Shown here piece after piece: positions 44,641 to 53,414 of a stretch of DNA of 64,000 nt. The translations under genes and the position numbers were made by a program. How positions within the stretch are numbered: position 1 is the stretch's first letter; every line of letters starts with the position of its first letter. The stretch is from Bacteroidota bacterium. GTDB lineage: Bacteria > Bacteroidota > Bacteroidia > 2-12-FULL-35-15. The notes beneath the pieces are model-generated. The model made no database searches. It saw nothing but the letters and a program-made list of their open reading frames with translations, and was not told the DNA's origin. The DNA is taken from contig JAQZBR010000002.1 of assembly GCA_029237775.1 (NCBI GenBank), forward strand, positions 1-64,000, in the 5' to 3' direction.

Positions 44641-45833
44641 TATTTGAGCTTTTCAAGCGCTGTTTTTATTCTTTTTACAGCTTCGATCAGTTTGTCTTCA
44701 GATGTGGCATATGAAAAACGGATACAATTATCATCCCCGAAAGCGTCACCTGACACAAGAGCTACATTGCCGAAATCAAGGAGATACATGCTCAGGTCAT
44801 TTGAATTTTTAATAGTATGTCCGTCATAAGACTTACCGAAATAATAGGAGATATCCGGAAAAATGTAAAATGCACCTTCAGGAATATTTGTTTTCATTCC
44901 AGGGATTTCTTTCATCAGCTCAAGTACCAGATCTCTTCTTTTCTTGAACTGATCCCGCATTCCGTAGGTAATGGAAGGGTCAGCTTTAATACCTTCCATT
45001 GCTGCCATTTGTGAAACAGAAGATGTTCCGGAAGTAAACTGTCCCTGCATTTTATCACACGCATCAGCGATCCATTTTGGAGCACCAATGTAACCAATGC
45101 GCCATCCGGTCATTGCAAAGCCCTTGGAAACGCCATTCACAGTGATCACACGTTCGTAGATAAAATCGAATTGTGCGATGCTTTCATGTTTCTTACCGAA
45201 GTTTATATATTCATATATTTCGTCCGATATGATGTAAAGATCGGGGTATTCGATAATTACAGAAGCTATAGCTTTTAATTCTTCTTTGTTGTAAACAGAA
45301 CCGCTCGGATTGCAAGGAGTGCTGAATACAATCATTTTTGTTTTCGGAGTGATCGCTTTTCTTAACTGTTCAGGCGTGATCTTGAAGTTAGATTCGATCG
45401 AAGTTGGGATTGTAACCGGAACTCCCTCCGCCAGCTTTATAGTTTCTATATAACTTACCCAGTAAGGAATAGGTACAATAACTTCTTCACCAGGATTGAT
45501 CATACTAAGGATAACATTCGCGATGGATTGTTTTGCCCCTGTAGATACGATGATCTGGTCAAATGAGTAATTTAAATTGTTATCACGTTTGAATTTCGCA
45601 GAAATAGCTTTGCGAAGCTCAAGAATTCCGGCAACAGGAGTGTAGTGAGTAACATTGTTATCAATGGCAAGCTTCCCCGCTTCTTTAATAAATTCGGGCG
45701 TATCAAAATCAGGTTCACCAATACTCAAACTGATAATATCTTTTCCCATTGCCTGTAGCTCACGACTTTTTTTAGCCATTGCTAAAGTCTGCGATTCGGA
45801 AAGATTATTTATTCTATCAGATAATTTACTCAT
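44640..45833 (-). CDS. PLP-dependent class I/II aminotransferase (aspartate-type)
   Basis: This 397-residue protein shows the fold-type I residues Asn175 (TPCNPSGSV), Asp204 (SDEIYEY) and the PLP lysine Lys237 in VNGVSKGFAMTGWRIGY. The arginine near the C-terminus is in CIRFSYATS. It resembles aspartate/prephenate-type aminotransferases of subgroup I-gamma. Its stop overlaps rfaE1, forming a two-gene unit behind a -7 box at 45852-45859. Confidence 0.93.
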   Translation of the reverse strand: MSKLSDRINNLSESQTLAMAKKSRELQAMGKDIISLSIGEPDFDTPEFIKEAGKLAIDNNVTHYTPVAGILELRKAISAKFKRDNNLNYSFDQIIVSTGAKQSIANVILSMINPGEEVIVPIPYWVSYIETIKLAEGVPVTIPTSIESNFKITPEQLRKAITPKTKMIVFSTPCNPSGSVYNKEELKAIASVIIEYPDLYIISDEIYEYINFGKKHESIAQFDFIYERVITVNGVSKGFAMTGWRIGYIGAPKWIADACDKMQGQFTSGTSSVSQMAAMEGIKADPSITYGMRDQFKKRRDLVLELMKEIPGMKTNIPEGAFYIFPDISYYFGKSYDGHTIKNSNDLSMYLLDFGNVALVSGDAFGDDNCIRFSYATSEDKLIEAVKRIKTALEKLK

Positions 45834-45851
45834 AAGGATTACTATTTAGGG

Positions 45852-45859
45852 CAAAGCTA
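45852..45859 (-). promoter_or_regulatory. -7 box of the aminotransferase gene
   Basis: TAGCTTTG on the minus strand, 19 bases before the start codon. Confidence 0.5.
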
Positions 45860-45922
45860 ACAAAATACTTATTTAAAGGAGAAGCAAAAACGATCAGAAC
45901 TTATTTTATGAACATGAAAATA

Positions 45923-46423
45923 TCAGTCCATTGCAGGTAAATTCATTTGTGCCCATTCTTCTTTTGAAGGGCCATAGACACCGGGTACCTTAGCTCCGGC
46001 AAAACGCATGAGAATAGTAAGCTGTCCGCGGTGATGAGCCTGATGTTTAATGAGAACGTTCAGGATCACACCTTTTTTCCAGGTTTCCCCATACATAGGC
46101 ATTTCGTCAGTCAGCTGATTGTCGGTCCAGTTTGCTTTTACCTGCTCCAAGACAGAAAGAGCTGAACTTTTATAGGCAGAGATTATTTCTTCAATGGTTG
46201 CAGGAGGCTTGCTGTGTTCAGAAGGGCCTTCGACTTTTAAGCCAGCCTTATTCATCATTTCGTTAAGTGTGATCGTGATGTGCCAGGCAAGGACTGCTAT
46301 AGTTCTGACGTTCTCATTATCCTTTTTACTCAGAATATCATTGTTGATATTACCAAAAACACTGAGCGTTGAATCACTTTCATATTTCCAGTCGGTTAAA
46401 AAATCTTCAATTTTTCTATACAT
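45923..46423 (-). CDS. DinB-family protein
   Basis: This 166-residue four-helix protein has metal-binding histidines in LAWHITITLN (near 47) and KHQAHHRGQLT (near 130-138), the DinB pattern. It is a single gene with no partners; the reaction is unknown. Confidence 0.9.
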   Translation of the reverse strand: MYRKIEDFLTDWKYESDSTLSVFGNINNDILSKKDNENVRTIAVLAWHITITLNEMMNKAGLKVEGPSEHSKPPATIEEIISAYKSSALSVLEQVKANWTDNQLTDEMPMYGETWKKGVILNVLIKHQAHHRGQLTILMRFAGAKVPGVYGPSKEEWAQMNLPAMD

Positions 46424-46549
46424 AATTTCATTTTAAATGACCGTACAAGTTTAGCGAATTATTGGTACAAAAAATCAATAAATATTACGATATTTAAGCC
46501 CGTAAAACAAACTTGATCACCTTAAGAATTCAAAACATAAAATAAAATA

Positions 46550-47068
46550 ATGGAGCCGGTTTTTCAAATTGCAATGATCATTCTTCCTTCGGGAATTGTT
46601 TTTTTAACCACGTATTATCTGGTAAAGAATTTTCTGGATCATGAAAGCAGAAAAAAAACACTTGATCTTAAGCTGGCGAATCAAACCGTGCTCACACCGA
46701 TACGTTTACAGGCTTATGAACGAGTTGTACTTTTTCTTGAACGTATCAATCCGAATGGGATGGTGATGAGGGCCAACAAGAATACCAGCGGTGCAATACT
46801 TCACGGAGATCTTTTAAAAACGATCCGTACCGAATTCGAACATAATCTTTCTCAGCAGATCTATATGAGCAACAAGTCATGGGAAGCTGTTGTAAAAAGC
46901 AAGGAAGAAACGATCAAGCTCATAAACGTGGCAGCATCCAAGGTTAGCTCGGATGCTAACGGACTGGAGCTGGCTCAGGCAGTTATTGCTGTATCCTCAC
47001 AGCTGACCGAAATGCCTACAAAAAATGCTATTGATGCGATAAAGAAAGAGATCGGTAAGGAATTCTAA
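46550..47068 (+). CDS. Conserved membrane-anchored hypothetical protein
   Basis: This 172-residue protein begins with one membrane segment (FQIAMIILPSGIVFLTTYYLV), followed by an alpha-helical cytoplasmic region with TPIRLQAYERVVLFLERINPNGMV and KTIRTEFEHNLSQQIYMSNKSWEAVV. Bacteroidota often keep a protein of this kind just upstream of the acyl-CoA mutase large subunit, as here. Function unknown. Confidence 0.82.
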   Translation: MEPVFQIAMIILPSGIVFLTTYYLVKNFLDHESRKKTLDLKLANQTVLTPIRLQAYERVVLFLERINPNGMVMRANKNTSGAILHGDLLKTIRTEFEHNLSQQIYMSNKSWEAVVKSKEETIKLINVAASKVSSDANGLELAQAVIAVSSQLTEMPTKNAIDAIKKEIGKEF

Positions 47069-47069
47069 A

Positions 47070-47105
47070 CCTACGAATACGAATAATTACGAATATACGA
47101 ATCTG
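47070..47105 (+). repeat. ACGAAT-type dispersed intergenic repeat, copy 2
   Basis: The segment starting CCTACGAATAC and ending ATACGAATCTG matches the element at 27741-27775 almost base for base and lies directly after a stop codon. Confidence 0.6.
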
Positions 47106-47106
47106 T

Positions 47107-47184
47107 GTAACAGCTAATAGCTAAACGATAGTTAACCGGGTACTCCCTAATAACCGATACCCATTTAACCAATCAACCAAGAGT
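47107..47184 (+). other. G-poor CCAAT/ATCAACCA leader tract
   Basis: The spacer before the mutase ATG has few G residues and contains CTAATAACCGATAC and TTTAACCAATCAACCAAG. Similar tracts precede the DAHP synthase (16175-16235), the MMPL gene (63105-63135, minus) and cvfB (39921-39960, minus). Confidence 0.5.
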
Positions 47185-48750
47185 ATGGAAGAAAAAGAAC
47201 GCAAAGAAAAGTTTTTAACGGATTCAGGTATTGAGATCAGGAGAGTTTACCCGAAGCTGAATGTTGAAGAAGAACAACCCGGGGATTTTCCTTATACACG
47301 TGGGGTTCAGTCGACCATGTATCGTAGCAGGTTTTGGACAATGCGCCAATATGCAGGATTTTCGACTGCTGAAGAATCCAATAAACGATATCACTATCTT
47401 TTAAATAATGGTACAACGGGGCTTTCGGTTGCTTTCGACCTTCCGACACAGATCGGGTATGATAGCTCGCATGAGTTTGCAGACGGAGAAGTAGGTAAAG
47501 CGGGAGTTGCTATTGATTCATTAAGGGATATTGAAATATTATTTGACGGGATCAAGCTGGAGAATATCACCACTTCAATGACAATCAATTCGACAGCATC
47601 GATTTTGCTTTCGATGTATATTGCGCTTGCTAAAAAACAAGGGGCTGATCTGAAGAAAATTTCAGGAACTATCCAGAATGATATTTTAAAAGAATATGCT
47701 GCGAGGGGAACTTACATTTATCCACCAAAGCCAAGCATGCGCATCATAACTGACATTTTCGCTTACTGCAGCAAGGAAGTGCCAAAATGGAACACAATTT
47801 CGATTTCCGGATATCACATCAGGGAAGCAGGTTCAACAGCCGTGCAGGAGCTGGCTTTTACGCTTGCGAATGGAAAAGCATATTTGAAAGCAGCAATTGA
47901 TGCCGGTCTTGATATAAATGTGTTTGCAAAACGGTTATCGTTTTTCTTTAATGCGCATAACAATCTTTTTGAAGAGGTAGCAAAATTCAGGGCAGCGAGA
48001 AGAATGTGGGCCAGGATCACAAAAGATCTGGGTGCTACTGATCCAAAAGCTCAGATGCTCCGCTTCCATACACAAACCGGAGGTTCAACCTTAACAGCAC
48101 AACAGCCGCATAATAATATTATCAGGGTTACTACCCAGGCACTATCAGCAGTTTTAGGAGGAACTCAAAGTTTACACACCAATGGATTTGATGAAGCTAT
48201 CGCTTTACCAACAGAGGAGGCTGCCCGCATCGCGTTACGTACTCAGCAGATCATTGCATATGAAAGCGGAGCAGCAGACACCGTGGATCCTCTGGCAGGT
48301 TCATATTTTGTGGAAGCACTGACAAATGAGGTGGAAGAGGCTGCCTGGGATTATATCAGGAAAATTGATGCAATGGGAGGCTCTGTATCAGCGATTGAGC
48401 AGGGGTATCTTCAGAATGAGATCGCTGCGTCTTCTTACAAATATCAAAAGGATATTCAAACTGGTGAAAAGATAATTGTGGGTGTGAATAAATTTACTGT
48501 TGAGGAATCGCCTTTAAAAGATATATTTACAGTGGATGATACGATCCGTCAGCTTCAGATCGATAAGATCAATAAGGTAAAAGCTGAGCGTGATAATGAA
48601 AAAGTGAAAGAGATTTTAAGCAAGCTCGATTCTTCTGCAAGAGCTGACATTAACCTGATGCCGGTCATTTTAGAGGCGGCTGAAAGTTACGCGACTTTAG
48701 GTGAGATTGCAGATACGATGAGAAATGTTTTTGGCGAATATACAGGGTAA
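47185..48750 (+). CDS. Acyl-CoA mutase large subunit (methylmalonyl-CoA mutase family)
   Basis: The 521-residue product has the substrate-binding barrel ([44 protein letters not shown] near 52-95; [22 protein letters not shown] near 292-313) but not the C-terminal B12 domain, which must be supplied by a separate small subunit. It therefore matches the split acyl-CoA mutase architecture. It could handle methylmalonyl-CoA or isobutyryl-CoA. A response regulator follows after a single base. Confidence 0.94.
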   Translation: MEEKERKEKFLTDSGIEIRRVYPKLNVEEEQPGDFPYTRGVQSTMYRSRFWTMRQYAGFSTAEESNKRYHYLLNNGTTGLSVAFDLPTQIGYDSSHEFADGEVGKAGVAIDSLRDIEILFDGIKLENITTSMTINSTASILLSMYIALAKKQGADLKKISGTIQNDILKEYAARGTYIYPPKPSMRIITDIFAYCSKEVPKWNTISISGYHIREAGSTAVQELAFTLANGKAYLKAAIDAGLDINVFAKRLSFFFNAHNNLFEEVAKFRAARRMWARITKDLGATDPKAQMLRFHTQTGGSTLTAQQPHNNIIRVTTQALSAVLGGTQSLHTNGFDEAIALPTEEAARIALRTQQIIAYESGAADTVDPLAGSYFVEALTNEVEEAAWDYIRKIDAMGGSVSAIEQGYLQNEIAASSYKYQKDIQTGEKIIVGVNKFTVEESPLKDIFTVDDTIRQLQIDKINKVKAERDNEKVKEILSKLDSSARADINLMPVILEAAESYATLGEIADTMRNVFGEYTG

Positions 48751-48751
48751 A

Positions 48752-49165
48752 ATGAAAAAAGATATAAAGGATCTATTGATCTATAGTGTTGATGATGACA
48801 AGGATGAACGTTTCTTTATAAAAGAAGCATTTACTGATTTCGTTGATGCCGGCCAGCTGCGCTTTTTTACAAATGGAGTTGAGCTCATCGAATCCCTTTC
48901 CGAGCATACCGGACCTTTACCCGATTTTATCATCATGGATCTCAATATGCCTTTAATGAATGGAAGGGAAGCGCTCGATATCATTAAAAACAATCCTGTC
49001 TGGAAAGAAATTCCTGTTGTAATATTCAGTACCAGTAATTATGAAAAGGATATTGCCAATTGTCTTTCTTCCGGGGCTATGAAATATATTTGCAAGCCTG
49101 CTAGCATGATGGAATACCCGAAAATTTTCGAGAGTCTGATAAAAGAAATAACATCGGAGCAATAA
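48752..49165 (+). CDS. Single-domain response regulator
   Basis: The ATG at 48752, one base after the mutase TAA, gives 137 residues; the upstream in-frame ATG at 48725 lies inside the mutase gene. The receiver has the acidic pair D14-D15-D16, phospho-acceptor Asp63 in IIMDLNMPLMNG, S/T in FSTSN and Lys in YICKPAS. No output domain. Its partner kinase is not in the window. Tight coupling to the mutase is notable. Confidence 0.93.
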   Translation: MKKDIKDLLIYSVDDDKDERFFIKEAFTDFVDAGQLRFFTNGVELIESLSEHTGPLPDFIIMDLNMPLMNGREALDIIKNNPVWKEIPVVIFSTSNYEKDIANCLSSGAMKYICKPASMMEYPKIFESLIKEITSEQ

Positions 49166-49239
49166 TCCACCCAAATATTTCTTGTTATTTTCTTTTATTT
49201 TTTTATATTAGCATAAGTTTACACAAACGGTTTTATGCT

Positions 49240-50241
49240 ATGAATAAAACGCTACTCATTCTGGCGATACTTTTTATTGGTTCAAATTTTCTTTTCTCGC
49301 GTACATGTACTTCGGGAAGCGGGACTTATACTTCATGGAATGCAGCCGCATGGTCATGTACGCCTGCTCCTGTAGGCGGACCTCCATTATGTAATGATAA
49401 TATAATTGTACAGGGTAATATCCAGATCAGTGCGGATGTAGATTATTCAGGTTGTCCGAGTCCGATAATACTAACTATCAATGGCGTTATGGATTTTAAT
49501 ACAAATGGTGTTAGATTCCAATTACCCTCTGGTTCTACAGTGATTTTAAACGCTGGAGCGAGGGTGGAAAAAACTTTTGCCGGAGGTGGTAGCTCAACTT
49601 TGATTTCCATCGGTGGTTCCAATGTATGGACAGCAGGTGACGGCACGTATACAGGACCTATGGTTTTGGGAACTCCTTTGCCTATCGATTTAATAAGCTT
49701 CACAGCCGCAATATGCGAAAAAGGTATTTGTTTGAACTGGATCACCGCATCCGAAACTAACAATGACTATTTTGAAATTGAAAAAACTGTTGACGGTTTT
49801 ACATATGAAAATATAGGAACAGTTAAAGGTGCCGGTAACAGCTCTTCTATTCGGAATTATCTTTTTACAGACCACTATCCATATGATGGTACTTCCTATT
49901 ACAGGTTAAAACAGACTGATTATAACGGACGCAATACGTATTCATCTTTAGAGTACATTGATTTTAACTCTACTGGGGAATTTTCTTTTGTGGTTTACCC
50001 GAATCCAAATAACGGTCAGGATATTTCTCTTGTTGTAGAAGGTGATGATGCCGAGGAAATACTGGTAGTTGTAACTGATATTACCGGAAATTATTCATAT
50101 TCCAAAGTGTTGGTTAAAGGGAAAACCCAAAAAAAAAATGTCTTTGCGTTGGATCCTTCGAAAAAACTTCCGGCAGGCATGTATCTTATAACTGCAACCT
50201 CGAAGCAGTCTGTTGTAAATAAGAAGTTAATCGTGAATTGA
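49240..50241 (+). CDS. Small T9SS-sorted secreted protein
   Basis: This 333-residue protein has a signal peptide (LLILAILFIGSNFLFS), a Cys/Gly-rich beta region (30-145) and the common LPIDLISFTA...CLNWITASETNNDYFEIEKTVDG...YYRLKQTDYNGRNTYSSL segment near 150-235. Residues 248-333 are the type A sorting domain (YPNPNNGQDI ... LPAGMYLITATSKQS). It is expected on the surface. No enzymatic domain is visible. Confidence 0.9.
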   Translation: MNKTLLILAILFIGSNFLFSRTCTSGSGTYTSWNAAAWSCTPAPVGGPPLCNDNIIVQGNIQISADVDYSGCPSPIILTINGVMDFNTNGVRFQLPSGSTVILNAGARVEKTFAGGGSSTLISIGGSNVWTAGDGTYTGPMVLGTPLPIDLISFTAAICEKGICLNWITASETNNDYFEIEKTVDGFTYENIGTVKGAGNSSSIRNYLFTDHYPYDGTSYYRLKQTDYNGRNTYSSLEYIDFNSTGEFSFVVYPNPNNGQDISLVVEGDDAEEILVVVTDITGNYSYSKVLVKGKTQKKNVFALDPSKKLPAGMYLITATSKQSVVNKKLIVN

Positions 50242-50242
50242 T

Positions 50243-50554
50243 TTATTGATTTTCTTCAACTATTACAAAGATCTCTTCATTATCCCGTTTCATGTAATAT
50301 TTCTCGCGGGCAAATTTTTCCAAGGTTTTTGGATTGGAGCTCAGGTCTCTGATGTCTGCCGTGATATCAGCAATTTCATGAGCGTAATAATTTCTTTCCT
50401 CCTCCAGTTGTCTTACTTCCTTTCGGAGTTCGATCTGAGTCTTAAGATCATTCTTATCAAAAAAAATAACCCATACTGACAGACCGATTACTGTCAGCAA
50501 ATATTTATTTTTAAATACGGAGATTATCTTTTTCACGTTCAGTAAATTTATCAT
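50243..50554 (-). CDS. FtsB/DivIC-family septum protein
   Basis: This 103-residue bitopic protein has one membrane segment (YLLTVIGLSVWVIFF) followed by a coiled coil (LKTQIELRKEVRQLEEERNYYAHEIADITADIRDLSSNPKTLEKFAREKYYMKRDNEEIFVI). The family bridges FtsL and FtsQ in the divisome. It ends one base after the convergent T9SS gene. Confidence 0.92.
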   Translation of the reverse strand: MINLLNVKKIISVFKNKYLLTVIGLSVWVIFFDKNDLKTQIELRKEVRQLEEERNYYAHEIADITADIRDLSSNPKTLEKFAREKYYMKRDNEEIFVIVEENQ

Positions 50555-50626
50555 GGTAAAAATAGGTGTGGATCGGCAGGCTTAATTCCTGTACAGGAAT
50601 CTTTTATTAACTTAGTAATTAACATT

Positions 50627-51370
50627 ATGTATCGTCTTTTAGCTTCTACAATCATTTGCCTGTTATTTTTCCATTCGCTTTATGGACAAACATTCAGGGA
50701 AACCCAAAAAAAATATCCACGTGTAAGAACGGCCTATACGGAAAAATGGGAGCCTCTCAGGCAGGAACTTGAGTCAAAAGGATTTAAAGGTCCTTTTAAT
50801 ATGATGATCCGTGCATTGAAACATGAAAAAAAGCTGGAGGTCTGGTTAAAACCCAATAATGGAAGTGCTTTCCGACTCTTCAAAAGCTATGACATATGTT
50901 ATTACTCGGGAGAATTGGGGCCAAAGCGTCATCAGGGTGATGGTCAGGTGCCTGAGGGATTCTACTCAATAGCGGTGTTTAATCCTTATAGTAATTATCA
51001 TTTGTCGTTAGGGATCAGCTACCCAAACTCAAGCGACCGGATCATGGGAAAGACGAATTTAGGTGGTGATATAATGATTCATGGTAATTGCGTCAGCATC
51101 GGATGCATTCCGCTTACAGATAAATTCATTAAAGAAGTTTACATACTTGCGGTAGAAGCCAGGAGTGGCGGACAATCCACAATTCCGGTCTGGATTTTTC
51201 CCGGTAAGATGGATGGTGACTTTTTACATGAGTTAAATAACAAATACAATCAGGATCCGGAGTTAATCTCCTTCTGGAGCAATCTGAAGACAGGGTACGA
51301 TATTTTTGAGAAGACAAAACAATTGCCTAAAGTTACTGCTGATAAAAAGGGTAAATATGTATTTCAGTAA
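50627..51370 (+). CDS. Murein L,D-transpeptidase family protein (YafK-like)
   Basis: This 247-residue protein has a signal peptide (LASTIICLLFFHSLYG). The catalytic motif HGNCVSIGC at 152-160 supplies His152 and Cys160, and the core FKSYDICYYSGELGPKRHQGDGQVPEGFYSI is typical of the YafK/YkuD group. It acts on peptidoglycan in the periplasm, linking proteins or peptides. Confidence 0.93.
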   Translation: MYRLLASTIICLLFFHSLYGQTFRETQKKYPRVRTAYTEKWEPLRQELESKGFKGPFNMMIRALKHEKKLEVWLKPNNGSAFRLFKSYDICYYSGELGPKRHQGDGQVPEGFYSIAVFNPYSNYHLSLGISYPNSSDRIMGKTNLGGDIMIHGNCVSIGCIPLTDKFIKEVYILAVEARSGGQSTIPVWIFPGKMDGDFLHELNNKYNQDPELISFWSNLKTGYDIFEKTKQLPKVTADKKGKYVFQ

Positions 51371-51376
51371 GAAAAA

Positions 51377-52321
51377 TTACTCAAGTTTGGCCGCCTGATA
51401 ATCACTGATCTTCCTCAGGTCCTGGGAAGTCTGGCCTTGTTCATTTGTACTGAAAACACTGATCCATTTCGCCCCATAAACAAGCTCCTCATGAGTGTAT
51501 GAATAACGGGTGCTTACATTTTGCGAGAATGTGTCGTCAAAACCATTTAACGAGATCAGGAACTCAACATCGGCTTTTGCCATATCCTCTGATGACATAC
51601 CAAAAAGAGGGCTGTTCTCATCAATCGGATGGTTGATTGTCCATGTCATTGGAAAAAACAGGATATTCGGAATTTCCAGTTCAAGCGGCCTGAACCTGCG
51701 AATCAAAACACCATTCTCTTCTTCTAATTTAGCGACCGTTACGCGGCAATTCATTTCGGTGATCTGACTGTTGCTCATTTTATTGGCTATGCGAAACTGG
51801 AACGCTTTTCCATCCCGGAATGGTGCTATGATAGCATTCTTACTGTAGAGTATTCTGGCCAGTGGCCGTGAAAATCTGGCGTAAAGTAAACCGGTAGCCA
51901 AGGCAAAACCTAATAAGCCAACAAGAGATTCAATTGTTGCAATGGTACTGATCATATTGCTGCCCGGGCTTAATCTTCCGAAACCAACTGTGCTAAGGGT
52001 TTGAGAACTGAAGAAAAATGCTTCGAGAAACTTATCCCTTTCAGTTACAGCTTCCATCCCTTTTAATCCTTCGATGTCGGAAAAGTAATAGAGGCATGCG
52101 AACAACAGGTTAATGGAAATAAAATAAACAAAAACAATTGCATTGAATTTAGCCCAGCGCATTCTGATCAGTGAATGATACATACTGGTAGAGCTCCAGG
52201 ACGACAGCTCAATGCGGTCAACATTGAACGACCCGTCTTTATTGATCAGTCTTGATCTTTGTGACGATGTTTTGGACCCAAAGCCCAATTCATTTTCTTT
52301 TTTCGACTTCCGAATTGCCAT
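51377..52321 (-). CDS. Inward-rectifier-type potassium channel (Kir)
   Basis: This 314-residue channel has two membrane helices (about 62-80 and 125-148) around the filter TVGFG (111-115), after a conserved RLINKDGSFNVDR slide-helix region. The C-terminal cytoplasmic immunoglobulin-like domain includes FQFRIANKMSNSQITEMNCRVTV. It belongs to the bacterial KirBac group. A -7 box at 52362-52369 lies back to back with that of the next gene. Confidence 0.93.
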   Translation of the reverse strand: MAIRKSKKENELGFGSKTSSQRSRLINKDGSFNVDRIELSSWSSTSMYHSLIRMRWAKFNAIVFVYFISINLLFACLYYFSDIEGLKGMEAVTERDKFLEAFFFSSQTLSTVGFGRLSPGSNMISTIATIESLVGLLGFALATGLLYARFSRPLARILYSKNAIIAPFRDGKAFQFRIANKMSNSQITEMNCRVTVAKLEEENGVLIRRFRPLELEIPNILFFPMTWTINHPIDENSPLFGMSSEDMAKADVEFLISLNGFDDTFSQNVSTRYSYTHEELVYGAKWISVFSTNEQGQTSQDLRKISDYQAAKLE

Positions 52322-52361
52322 ATTGTTTTAACAGGCTCCACGCATGATTGTTTAGCCCTAA

Positions 52362-52388
52362 CAAATATAGAATTAATTGATAATTTTG
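52362..52388. promoter_or_regulatory. Divergent -7 boxes: Kir channel (minus) and membrane protein (plus)
   Basis: TATATTTG on the minus strand (52362-52369) and TAATTTTG on the plus strand (52381-52388) face away from each other with 11 bases between them. Confidence 0.5.
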
Positions 52389-52402
52389 TTCTGAAATTAG
52401 CA

Positions 52403-52948
52403 ATGATGGAATACATAGGTAAAAGGATAAGCATAAAACACAGTGAAACTGAGACGAGCATAGTGATCGTTTCTCAGTCCGAAAAAATTAAGAATATACT
52501 TTTGTTTTCCTGGTTCTTTATATGGACCGTAAGTGGAATAATTGTGCTGTCACAGTATTTTAGAATCCAGGATCAAAATACAAAAGTTACGATCATCGTC
52601 TGGATGGGATTCTGGTTGTATTTCGAATACAAGATCTTCAGGGCATTCATGTGGAGAAAATATGGAGTCGAAAAGATCAAGCTAAGGGAAAACAAATTTT
52701 TTTACAAACGGGATGTCGCAGGTAAAGGAAAAGTGAAAGTGTATGAATTTGATTTTATAAAAGATCTTAGGATCATTGAACACAAGGAGAATTCTTTTGC
52801 TGACAACATGAATAACTCTTACTGGATGGTAGGAGGGGAGAAGCTCGCCTTCGATTATTACGGTAAAGAAATTAAATTTGCAATGCAGGTGGGAGACGAT
52901 GATGCTAAAGCTCTTATGAAGCTGATCAAAGGCCAAAAGAAAAAATAA
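52403..52948 (+). CDS. Hypothetical membrane protein
   Basis: This 181-residue protein has two hydrophobic segments (ILLFSWFFIWTVSGIIVL, VTIIVWMGFWLYFEYKIF) and then a PH-like beta-rich cytoplasmic part (EKIKLRENKFFYKRDVAGKGKVKVYEFDFIKDLRIIEHK). I do not recognise the family. It is divergent from the Kir channel and convergent with the GNAT gene. Confidence 0.78.
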   Translation: MMEYIGKRISIKHSETETSIVIVSQSEKIKNILLFSWFFIWTVSGIIVLSQYFRIQDQNTKVTIIVWMGFWLYFEYKIFRAFMWRKYGVEKIKLRENKFFYKRDVAGKGKVKVYEFDFIKDLRIIEHKENSFADNMNNSYWMVGGEKLAFDYYGKEIKFAMQVGDDDAKALMKLIKGQKKK

Positions 52949-52964
52949 GTGTCTTTAAAAAAAG

Positions 52965-53411
52965 CTAAAACTCTTTTTTCATAAGGTAATGCTGGATAGT
53001 TCCCCACATTAAAAAACTCTTTTCCTCAATTGTATACCCGCATCTTTTATAAAAGGGAACAGCAATTTCTCTGGCCTGAAGAATGAGGATCTTTGCATTG
53101 TTTTTTAGGGCCAGCTTTTCTGCATGGCTGATCAACATTTTTCCTATGCCCTGGCCCTGTGTGTTTTCACGAACACCCATAAAACGTAATTGAGCTTCCT
53201 CGGTGGAGTTGAACTGTAAGCGGCATACACCAAGGATTTCGTTTGATGAATTTACAGCCATTAAATGAATACATTCATCCTCCTGCTGATCCTTTTCAGA
53301 TCCCGGAGGCTGCCCCCAGGGTTTCCGAAGGACTTCAAATCTGACCAAATAATAAGCCTCAAACTGTTCTTTAGTTTGAGGCTCAATAATTTTTATTGAA
53401 TTGGAATTCAA
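52965..53411 (-). CDS. GNAT-family N-acetyltransferase (TTG start)
   Basis: The 148-residue protein begins IKIIEPQTKEQFEAYYLVRFEVLRKPWGQP and has the acetyl-CoA loop ENTQGQGIGKML near 86. No ATG is upstream; TTG at 53411 lies in frame four bases after the TAA of the DUF6089 gene, so read-through of that stop would fuse the two products. Substrate unknown. Confidence 0.9.
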   Translation of the reverse strand: MNSNSIKIIEPQTKEQFEAYYLVRFEVLRKPWGQPPGSEKDQQEDECIHLMAVNSSNEILGVCRLQFNSTEEAQLRFMGVRENTQGQGIGKMLISHAEKLALKNNAKILILQAREIAVPFYKRCGYTIEEKSFLMWGTIQHYLMKKEF

Positions 53412-53414
53412 ATT

